NCBI GenBank assembly: GCA_905215405.1
Contig: CAJMQE010000036.1
Coordinates: 1 to 36,443, forward strand
Reading direction: 5' to 3'
DNA: 36,443 bases
Source of the DNA: an uncultured bacterium
GTDB taxonomy: Bacteria > Bacillota > Clostridia > Lachnospirales > Lachnospiraceae
In this document: in pieces, positions 17,617-23,764 of the stretch
Layout of the letters: each line of letters begins with the position of its first letter
How positions within the stretch are numbered: position 1 is the first letter of the stretch
The notes under the pieces: generated by a model
What the model was told of the DNA's origin: nothing
The model's database searches: none
Seen by the model: the letters and a program-made list of their open reading frames with translations, nothing else
Program-made: the position numbers and the translations under genes

Positions 17617-19734
17617 TTAATTGAGTTCTTTTAATTCGGTCTCAGCGCCTTCAGCCAGTTCCTTTGGTGGTTTAAACTGAAGTGATGTTTTAAGGATCAG
17701 TTTATCAAATACCATTAAGAAGGATGGCAGCAGTAAAATTACAACGAACATACTGATAATGGCACCTCTTGACATCAGCTTACAAAGAGAACTGATCATA
17801 TCAATACTTGAATAGATACCAACACCAAATGTTGCAGCGAAGAAACCTAAGGCACTGACGACAATTGAAGGAATTGATGTGGAAAGAGCGATTGTTACAG
17901 AGTCATGTTTTGAAAGACCAAGCATACGTTCTCTCTTATACCTTGTTGTCATCAGGATCGCATAATCGACAGTAGCACCAAGCTGAATTGTACCGATTAC
18001 AACAGATGCGATAAATGGTATTGTTGTATTTGTATAGTATGGAAGACCCATATTAATGAAAATAGCAAATTCAATAACCGTAACCAGAATAACTGGAAGA
18101 GAAATTGATTTAAATACACATAAAATGATGACGAAGATTGCAGCGATAGAAACAACACTGACAGTCTTGAAATCGTTATCTGTAATTTCAATCAGATCCT
18201 TTGTACATGGGGCTTCACCAATGACCATTCCATTTGAGTCGTAACTCTTAACGATTGCATTTACATCGTTGATCTGATTATTTACTTCATCAGAAGCTAC
18301 TTTATATTCGGATCCGACAAGCATCAGCTGCCATTTGTCACTCTTCAACAAGTCCTTAATAGAGGATGGAATCGCTTCATCCGGTATGGATGTACCGATC
18401 AGAGAATCAAAACTCATTGCAAATTTGATTCCGTCCTGACTCTTCAGGTCGTTGATCATTTTATTGGAGTCTTTGGCTGACATATTAGTATCAGCAAGTA
18501 CCATGAATACGGAATTCATATTGAATTCTTCTTCCAGTTTTGTGTTGGCAACGACACTGCCCAGATCCTTTGGAAGCGTATCTGTTAAGTTGTAGTAAAC
18601 CTTTGTATTGTTGTATCCATAAAGCGCAGGTCCCAGGATAATAAGGAAGAGAGCGATGAATACAAGTCTAAATTTAACAATAAATGCTGCAATTTTCTTG
18701 ATGAAATCAAGATTAAATGATTTATGTGTCGTCTTTTCAATAGCACGATCAAATGTAAGTATAAATGCTGGAAGAATTGTTACACAGCCAATTACACCGA
18801 GGACAACACCCTTTGCCATAACAACACCAAGGTCGAGACCAAGGGTAAAACTCATGAAGCACAGAGCTACGAAACCGGCAACTGTTGTGATAGAACTACT
18901 TACAACAGAAACGACAGTACTGTTGATGGCATGTGCCATTGCCTCTTCTTTGGTATCGTAGATCCCCTTGTGTTTTTCTTCACTGTAACTGTGCCACAGG
19001 AATATCGAGTAATCCATGGTTACACCAAGCTGAAGTACTGCGGTCAGCGCCTGCGTGATAAAGGAGATCTGCCCAAGGAATACATTCGACCCCAGGTTAT
19101 AAACGATCGCCATACCGATGCTCAGCAGGAAGAAGAACGGAATCAGGAATGAATCCATGAATACGGCCAGAACAACAAATGTAAGGCCTGCAGCAATTGC
19201 TACGTACATTGGTGTTTCCTGATTAGATATGTTCTTTGTATCAAGTACGACGGATGTCATACCACTAATGAAACACTGGTCCTTTGCCAGCTTTCTGATC
19301 TGGTTGACTGCATCCAGAGAACCATCCGCAGATGATGTCTCATCGAAGAAGGCAGCCATCAGTGTTGCATGATCTGTTTTAAATGCTTCCAGATATTTAT
19401 TAGGTATCAGTTCCATAGGAATGGAGAGATCAGCAAGCGAATCATACCAGATAACACTTTCCACGTGATCTACATTTTCTATGTTCTCTTTCAGTGTAGC
19501 GACATCTTTATTATCCATGTCTTCTACTACTATCAGGGCGAATGCGCCTTTTCCAAATTCATCAAGAAGGATATCCTGTCCTTCCATTGTTTCTATATCA
19601 CTTGGCAGATAGGATAAAATATCGTAATTAATACGTGTATTAAAATATCCGAATGCTGCTGGTATAAGGAGTAAGAAACTAATAATCAGAATTGGAATTC
19701 GTAATTTAACAACTTTTTGTCCAAACTTTCCCAT
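17617..19734 (-). CDS. MMPL/RND-family transporter
   Basis: A 705-residue membrane protein with the RND layout: one N-terminal helix, a large outer domain, a block of helices, then the same again (two halves meeting near residue 350). Each half has the MMPL pattern after the outer loop, for example LQLGVTMDYSIFLWHSYSEEK and IQLGATVDYAILMTTRYKRER, whose Asp-Tyr pairs are the proposed proton-relay residues. Members export lipids or hydrophobic compounds. ATG at the complement of 19732-19734 is chosen because GGAGG is 5 nt upstream; upstream ATGs to 19803 would add 23 polar residues. It is the first gene of a TetR-controlled operon with the heptad-repeat lipoprotein. Confidence 0.9.
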   Translation of the reverse strand: MGKFGQKVVKLRIPILIISFLLLIPAAFGYFNTRINYDILSYLPSDIETMEGQDILLDEFGKGAFALIVVEDMDNKDVATLKENIENVDHVESVIWYDSLADLSIPMELIPNKYLEAFKTDHATLMAAFFDETSSADGSLDAVNQIRKLAKDQCFISGMTSVVLDTKNISNQETPMYVAIAAGLTFVVLAVFMDSFLIPFFFLLSIGMAIVYNLGSNVFLGQISFITQALTAVLQLGVTMDYSIFLWHSYSEEKHKGIYDTKEEAMAHAINSTVVSVVSSSITTVAGFVALCFMSFTLGLDLGVVMAKGVVLGVIGCVTILPAFILTFDRAIEKTTHKSFNLDFIKKIAAFIVKFRLVFIALFLIILGPALYGYNNTKVYYNLTDTLPKDLGSVVANTKLEEEFNMNSVFMVLADTNMSAKDSNKMINDLKSQDGIKFAMSFDSLIGTSIPDEAIPSSIKDLLKSDKWQLMLVGSEYKVASDEVNNQINDVNAIVKSYDSNGMVIGEAPCTKDLIEITDNDFKTVSVVSIAAIFVIILCVFKSISLPVILVTVIEFAIFINMGLPYYTNTTIPFIASVVIGTIQLGATVDYAILMTTRYKRERMLGLSKHDSVTIALSTSIPSIVVSALGFFAATFGVGIYSSIDMISSLCKLMSRGAIISMFVVILLLPSFLMVFDKLILKTSLQFKPPKELAEGAETELKELN

Positions 19735-19820
19735 TTTTACCTCCATAGTTATCTCAAATCCGTTCTCTTGAGATTCTTTTTCAATAATATGACCATCAGT
19801 CATTTATTAGCTCGAAAGTA

Positions 19821-19848
19821 ATTATAACATTAAATGACCAATAGTCAA
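19821..19848 (-). promoter_or_regulatory. Promoter of MMPL operon
   Basis: On the minus strand TTGACT (complement of 19843-19848) and TATAAT (complement of 19821-19826) are 16 bp apart, with an extended -10 TG. Operator 1 covers the -35 and part of the spacer. Confidence 0.82.
19835..19847. promoter_or_regulatory. TetR operator 1
   Basis: TGACCAATAGTCA, which is TGACTATTGGTCA on the minus strand. It follows the pattern TGAC-N5-GTCA and overlaps the MMPL promoter. Confidence 0.8.
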
Positions 19849-19867
19849 TATCTTTTAAGCACATTTT

Positions 19868-19880
19868 TGACTTTTGGTCA
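19868..19880. promoter_or_regulatory. TetR operator 2
   Basis: TGACTTTTGGTCA, midway between the two promoters. It has the same TGAC-N5-GTCA form; a middle site could allow cooperative binding. Confidence 0.75.
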
Positions 19881-19909
19881 TTTTTTAAGAATTTGTTAAG
19901 ATTTAAATA

Positions 19910-19938
19910 TTGACTATCGGTCATTTTTATACTATAAT
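19910..19938 (+). promoter_or_regulatory. tetR promoter
   Basis: TTGACT (19910-19915) and TATAAT (19933-19938) have an exact 17-bp spacer. Operator 3 overlaps the -35. The leader to the tetR ATG is about 270 nt; in it ACACTGC/GCAGTGT arms lie directly before the start codon, and no strong ribosome site is visible. Confidence 0.85.
19911..19923. promoter_or_regulatory. TetR operator 3
   Basis: TGACTATCGGTCA, one base different from operator 1 read on the minus strand. It covers the -35 of the tetR promoter, predicting autorepression. Confidence 0.8.
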
Positions 19939-20214
19939 CGGTGCAGATTCAGGAAAATGTTTTTTTTGGCTTGTTATTTGCGTGTTTCTTAAATATAATT
20001 GATAAGAAACCTTATTCTACAGACTATATATAAGGAAAGGATAAGTTTATCAATTGAAATCAGGTTTAGTTTGGATAGAAATTTCCGCATGACCATAAGT
20101 GATTCAGATATCATAAGATTTTCAGATTGTGAAAGAAAATAAGAAAAGAGGAAAATATACACTGCACAGCTTTTCTTTCATAATTTATTAACCAGCAGTG
20201 TGTATAGATAAAAG

Positions 20215-20829
20215 ATGGGAAAAGTTGAAAGAAATAAACTTCAAAAACAAAATTCTCTGTTAAATACAGCGTACAGTCTTTTTATGACCAAAGGAGTCAG
20301 CAAGACTTCAATCGCAGAGATTTCTGAGAAAGCAGGTATTGCAAAGGGAACTTTTTATCTCTATTTTAAAGACAAATTTGATATCCGTAATAAACTGATC
20401 TCTCATGAATCAAGTAAACTCTTCAGAAGAGCGCTCGATGCTATTGACGAAGATAAAATTAAGAGTTTCGAAGATAAGATCATTTTCATTGCAGATTATG
20501 TAATCAATGAACTGAATGCAAATCAGTCACTGTTAACATTCATATCTAAAAATTTAAGCTGGGGAATTTTTAAAGATGCAATGACCACAAATGTAAATGA
20601 TAGTGATATTAATTTCTTGGATATCTATTATGAAATGATTACAATGAATGACATAGAGTTCGTTGATCCTGAAATTATGCTGTTTATGATCGTCGAACTG
20701 ATTAGTTCGACCTGCTACAGTGCCATCCTTTATAAGGAGCCGACGAACATAGAAGAACTGAAACCACACCTGTACCGAACGATCCGATCGATAATCGCCA
20801 GTCATAAGTTAAAAGAGGTTGAAGAATAA
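20215..20829 (+). CDS. TetR family repressor of the MMPL divergon
   Basis: A 204-residue regulator. The N-terminal helix-turn-helix is SKTSIAEISEKAGIAKGTFYLYFKDKFDIRNKL, split as the usual TetR DNA-binding domain (about residues 10-60); the C-terminal helical ligand domain is divergent, as in the family. It is divergent from the MMPL-lipoprotein operon, with three near-identical 13-bp palindromes in the shared region. It therefore most likely represses both itself and the transporter until an inducer, perhaps a transported compound, binds. The start ATG 20215 lacks a clear Shine-Dalgarno sequence, which is unusual in this window. Confidence 0.9.
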   Translation: MGKVERNKLQKQNSLLNTAYSLFMTKGVSKTSIAEISEKAGIAKGTFYLYFKDKFDIRNKLISHESSKLFRRALDAIDEDKIKSFEDKIIFIADYVINELNANQSLLTFISKNLSWGIFKDAMTTNVNDSDINFLDIYYEMITMNDIEFVDPEIMLFMIVELISSTCYSAILYKEPTNIEELKPHLYRTIRSIIASHKLKEVEE

Positions 20830-20871
20830 AGTAAATTAAGGAAAAAAGTGCTGATTTGTCGCTGAATATAA

Positions 20872-20900
20872 TTGCATTTTGTCAAAAGTCGTAGTATCAT
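20872..20900 (+). promoter_or_regulatory. Probable kdgK promoter
   Basis: TTGCAT (20872-20877) and TATCAT (20895-20900) are 17 bp apart. ATTGCATTTT (20871-20880) is also exactly complementary to 20916-20925, a 10-bp inverted repeat flanking the start point. A competing hairpin, AAGATTG/CAATCTT followed by TT, could be the tetR terminator. Confidence 0.55.
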
Positions 20901-21004
20901 AAGATTGTATATTATAAAATGCAATCTTTTGTGCTTTTATGATATTGGAGACGGTTTAATTATTGCCCAACCTTAACACGGGCTTGCATACACAGGAGGT
21001 TATT

Positions 21005-22021
21005 ATGAAGTTTATTACTATTGGTGAGATTATGCTCAGACTTTCACCCCCAAACTATGAAAAGATAGTTACTACACATAATCTGATTATGAATTATGGT
21101 GGTGCCGAAGCCAACGTAGCTGTTTCACTTGCCAATCTTGGTGTAGACAGTACTTTCTTTACAGTCCTGCCAGACTCTGATTTAGGAAAGTCTACTCTGA
21201 GTTATCTGAAAGCCAATGATGTTCATACAAAACATATCATTAAGGCAGAGGGAAGAATGGGACTGTACTACCTGGAAGAAGGAATCGCAGTCAGAGCATC
21301 CCAGGTTATTTATGACAGAGATAATTCTGCTTTTGCAGAATACGATTATGCAGATGTTGATATGGATGAAATTCTTAAGGATTATGACTGGTTACATGTC
21401 AGCGGCATTACACCTGCCTTATCATATAATTGCCGTCGTCTGATCGATAAAGCATTAAAATCAGCAAAGAAACTCGGTCTTACAGTAAGTTTTGATCCAA
21501 ACTTTAGAAAGAGACTCTGGTCTTTCGAAACAGCCAGAGATGTATTGACAACATATTTACCATATGTTGATGTACTGATTGGTATTGAACCAATTCATCT
21601 TTATAAAGAAGATGGGGTGACCGATGTCAAAGAAGGACTTACTATGCAGCCTTCATTTGATGATATGGACAGAGTATTTAAAGCAATTGATGAAAAATAT
21701 CATATGAAAGCCATTGCAAGAACAGTTAGATATGTGCATTCAGGAACAAACAATTCTTTGAAAGCATTCTACTTTGCAAATGGAAAGACATATGAAAGTA
21801 AACTGATCAACTTTGATATCGTAGACAGAGTTGGTGGTGGTGATGCATTTTCATCAGGTCTGATCTTTGCATTAATGGAAAATATGGAACCACAGAAGGT
21901 CGTTGATTTTGCGGTAGCATCTTCTGTTATGAAGCATTCAATTCATGGTGATACAAATATTACAAGCCGTGAAGCGATTGAAGCATTAATGACAAATGCA
22001 TCTGGTGATATCCAGAGATAA
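21005..22021 (+). CDS. kdgK: 2-keto-3-deoxygluconate kinase-like PfkB sugar kinase
   Basis: A ribokinase-fold enzyme of 338 residues. GGAEANVAVSLANLG is the substrate-side PfkB motif, and DRVGGGDAFSSG is the C-terminal signature containing the catalytic Asp and the anion hole. The sequence resembles KdgK, which phosphorylates 2-dehydro-3-deoxygluconate from pectin or uronate breakdown; no aldolase gene follows, so a related sugar is possible. ATG 21005 is chosen because AGGAGGT (20994-21000) is 4 nt away and MKFITIGEIM is the usual start. It is monocistronic, with its own terminator. Confidence 0.85.
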   Translation: MKFITIGEIMLRLSPPNYEKIVTTHNLIMNYGGAEANVAVSLANLGVDSTFFTVLPDSDLGKSTLSYLKANDVHTKHIIKAEGRMGLYYLEEGIAVRASQVIYDRDNSAFAEYDYADVDMDEILKDYDWLHVSGITPALSYNCRRLIDKALKSAKKLGLTVSFDPNFRKRLWSFETARDVLTTYLPYVDVLIGIEPIHLYKEDGVTDVKEGLTMQPSFDDMDRVFKAIDEKYHMKAIARTVRYVHSGTNNSLKAFYFANGKTYESKLINFDIVDRVGGGDAFSSGLIFALMENMEPQKVVDFAVASSVMKHSIHGDTNITSREAIEALMTNASGDIQR

Positions 22022-22058
22022 TCAGAATAGCACTGATTTTATAAAAGTATGAATAGAT

Positions 22059-22098
22059 AGAAACTGATAACTCATTCCCTGTTGTCAGTTTCTTTTTT
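22059..22098 (+). terminator. kdgK terminator
   Basis: AGAAACTGA and TCAGTTTCT close a hairpin of 9 bp plus an inner AC/GT, followed by TTTTTTT. Confidence 0.88.
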
Positions 22099-22198
22099 TT
22101 GGTACTACTGTCATATGGGTTACATAATGCGGTACTTAATTCCTATATACATAAGGGATATTATGGAATATTATGTAGAAAAGAGGTAAATAAATATT

Positions 22199-22273
22199 TT
22201 AGCAAACTTATTGAAAAGTAAGGACGCAAAGCCATGGGCCTTCACCACAATGTGGAATGGCAGCCGGTTGCAC
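22199..22273 (+). ncRNA. c-di-GMP-I (GEMM) riboswitch, copy 1
   Basis: AGCAAACTTATTGAAAAGTA is followed by the near-invariant GGACGCAAAGCC (22222-22233), then a variable hairpin and ATGGCAGCCGGTTGC. GCAA (22202-22205) and TTGC (22268-22271) close P1, and GAAA is the tetraloop that docks into its receptor. These are the conserved elements of class I c-di-GMP aptamers. A terminator follows 60 nt later, so the switch most likely acts on transcription. No gene follows: the next ORF of real size on this strand is pflB, 1.5 kb away beyond other terminators. Confidence 0.92.
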
Positions 22274-22334
22274 TGTTAAAACGTTCGGTAATCTGGAAAA
22301 TACGTTCAGATAGAAGAACTGACAGTTGTTCATG

Positions 22335-22363
22335 CATCCTGAAATTTGCCAGGGTGTTTTTTT
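22335..22363 (+). terminator. Terminator of riboswitch copy 1
   Basis: CATCCTG (22335-22341) pairs with CAGGGTG (22350-22356), followed by seven T. It is the likely expression platform. The segment before it has alternative pairings (TCTG/CAGA, AACTG/CAGTT). Confidence 0.88.
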
Positions 22364-22421
22364 ATTGTCTTTTACAGATTTAATATTGACTGGTACTGAT
22401 TAGTGTCAGACTCATGAAAGA

Positions 22422-22451
22422 TTGTTTCAATTATATCTAGCTATGTACAAT
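22422..22451 (+). promoter_or_regulatory. Possible promoter of a short RNA
   Basis: TTGTTT (22422-22427) and TACAAT (22446-22451) are 18 bp apart, about 25 bp before the terminator hairpin. A transcript from here would be only about 55-60 nt. Confidence 0.35.
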
Positions 22452-22476
22452 GTATTTGCGGCATTGTTCATATATC

Positions 22477-22516
22477 CCTCCCACATTTCTCTCCCGTTGT
22501 GTGGGAGGCTTTTTTT
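22477..22516 (+). terminator. Strong terminator with C-rich 5' side
   Basis: CCTCCCACA (22477-22485) pairs with TGTGGGAGG (22500-22508), a 9-bp GC-rich stem with loop TTTCTCTCCCGTTG, followed by seven T. No protein gene precedes it, so it ends either read-through from riboswitch copy 1 or a small RNA. Confidence 0.92.
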
Positions 22517-22788
22517 GCTCTTTGATCAGAATGAATCGTATTAGGTGATTATAGAGGATGTAATTCAGAAAACAAGAAAAGATTTATTAAAAAAATAAAA
22601 GAAAATTAATAGAATCGTAAGATAAATAGAGCATAATATATATGTGCAAAGGAAATAATTACTAGATATATATAGTGCTAAAGTACTAATAGTCACAAAA
22701 AAATAGGCTAAAAAGCTTATATACAAAGGCCTCGCAAGTTGATATTATAATAAGCGACTTGAGATACATTTAGAAAAAACATCATAAC

Positions 22789-22864
22789 TTAGCAAACTTA
22801 TCGAAAGGTAAGGACGCAAAGCCAAAGGGTCTTCTCCAGTAATGGAATGACAGCCGGTTGCATT
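22789..22864 (+). ncRNA. c-di-GMP-I (GEMM) riboswitch, copy 2
   Basis: AGCAAACTTATCGAAAGGTA, GGACGCAAAGCC (22812-22823), a variable hairpin, ATGACAGCCGG and TTGCA follow in the order of copy 1, with a GAAA tetraloop. It differs from copy 1 mainly in the variable stem. It also lacks a recognisable protein gene downstream. The segment between the copies, 22517-22788, is AT-rich; I see no gene in it. Confidence 0.92.
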
Positions 22865-22914
22865 TTTAATTGTAGTATTAGCATCATTGTATGCTTTGTA
22901 TTACGATTGTTCAG

Positions 22915-22938
22915 CATCCGGAAACGGGTGTTTTTTTT
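22915..22938 (+). terminator. Terminator of riboswitch copy 2
   Basis: CATCCG-GAAA-CGGGTG followed by eight T. Both copies share TTGTTCA and GCATCC just before and within the terminator, so the whole cassettes are related. Confidence 0.9.
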
Positions 22939-22960
22939 ATTCTGATGATATGTATTGAAG

Positions 22961-23018
22961 TTAACCGCAAAACCGCAAAGTTAAATCGCAAAGTAACAAA
23001 ACCGCTAAGTTACAAAAC
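22961..23018. repeat. Short AACCGCAAAGTTA-type repeats
   Basis: AACCGCAAA, AAATCGCAAAGTAAC and AACCGCTAAGTTAC recur at intervals of about 18-25 bp just upstream of a possible structured RNA. Function unknown. Confidence 0.5.
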
Positions 23019-23019
23019 C

Positions 23020-23072
23020 GTTAGATGGGAATGATTCAATAAAAGGATCGTTCCCCGCTCAAAACGGCTAAC
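23020..23072 (+). ncRNA. Candidate structured RNA (three-way junction)
   Basis: GTTAG (23020-23024) can pair with CTAAC (23068-23072). Inside it GGGAATGAT (23027-23035) pairs with ATCGTTCCC (23047-23055), with one G-U or mismatch step, and CCG/CGG can form a small third stem. It matches no riboswitch class I know. It is a hand-drawn fold and needs covariation support. Confidence 0.3.
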
Positions 23073-23184
23073 AAAAATGAAACAGATTAGTATCATTACG
23101 TAATAATTGATGAAGGCAATATATAAAATTACGTGATTTTCTATAAAAACTATTTTGGGAAATAGTAGGGTGAGTATTTTAATA

Positions 23185-23228
23185 GACAGTCCTGTTTGGC
23201 ATGAAGTCAGACAGGGCTGTCTTTATTA
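23185..23228 (+). terminator. Terminator in the pflB upstream region
   Basis: GACAGTCCTGT (23185-23195) pairs with ACAGGGCTGTC (23211-23221), 11 bp with one G-U, followed by TTTATTATT. It could end transcripts passing riboswitch copy 2. From here to 23666 the 440-bp sequence has no gene; TTGTTG near 23580 and TGTTAT 17 bp later are a weak candidate for the pflB promoter. Confidence 0.75.
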
Positions 23229-23666
23229 TTGTAATTGTCTCTACAATTGAAAATTGTTCCAGATCCTAGAAAGATAAGCTGGCAAGAAAATGGAAATATA
23301 AATCAAACATGGAAAATAATGGTCTATAAGATGTGTCTAAATATGAAATAAATATTTCGTTTTAATATGAAGTGTATGACATTTATTTCCACATTATAAA
23401 TATATTCAATTAATGAAAATTGTGTAATTTATTGATAAAATTTCGCGACTTAAAAATAGCTGTAAACCGCATAACTACGCATATTTGCGACTTTTTGATT
23501 GTACGTAAAAATGTACAAGGCCACAAAGGCGCGGAAAATGTAGGTTTACGATAAAACGTGCCAAATAATGTAAAAATAATTGTTGCTTTTATGTTGTACC
23601 TTTGTTATTATGTCCTTGGATAAAGATTATTATATATTTATCAAAAGATAACGATTTTTCAATAAT

Positions 23667-23690
23667 AAAAAAGCAATTTGCTTTTTTTTT
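23667..23690 (+). terminator. Terminator-like hairpin in the pflB leader
   Basis: AAAAAAGC (23667-23674) pairs with GCTTTTTT (23680-23687) across AATTT and runs into more T. It lies inside the likely pflB leader and could act as an attenuator, although an A/T stem is weak. Confidence 0.45.
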
Positions 23691-23700
23691 AAAGACACAT

Positions 23701-23728
23701 GTATTTTGTATACCAACATACAAAATAC
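23701..23728 (+). promoter_or_regulatory. 11-bp perfect hairpin before pflB ribosome site
   Basis: GTATTTTGTAT pairs with ATACAAAATAC around loop ACCAAC, ending 21 nt before AAGGAGG. It may be a regulator-binding palindrome or an mRNA-stabilising 5' hairpin. Confidence 0.6.
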
Positions 23729-23764
23729 CTAATACGAAATACTATATACAAGGAGGACCAGTTT

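Noticed and set aside
22443..22544. 33-residue ORF (MYNVFAAL...) after riboswitch 1
   Set aside because: It has no Shine-Dalgarno sequence and runs straight through the strong terminator hairpin, so translation is unlikely; the RNA explanation is preferred.
23230..23700. Rex-type redox operator before pflB
   Set aside because: No convincing TTGTTAA-N4-TTAACAA palindrome is present; only scattered TTGT half-sites.
22930..23764. ZTP (pfl) riboswitch upstream of pflB
   Set aside because: The characteristic ZTP motif elements were not found. That RNA class is associated mainly with formate-tetrahydrofolate ligase and purine genes.
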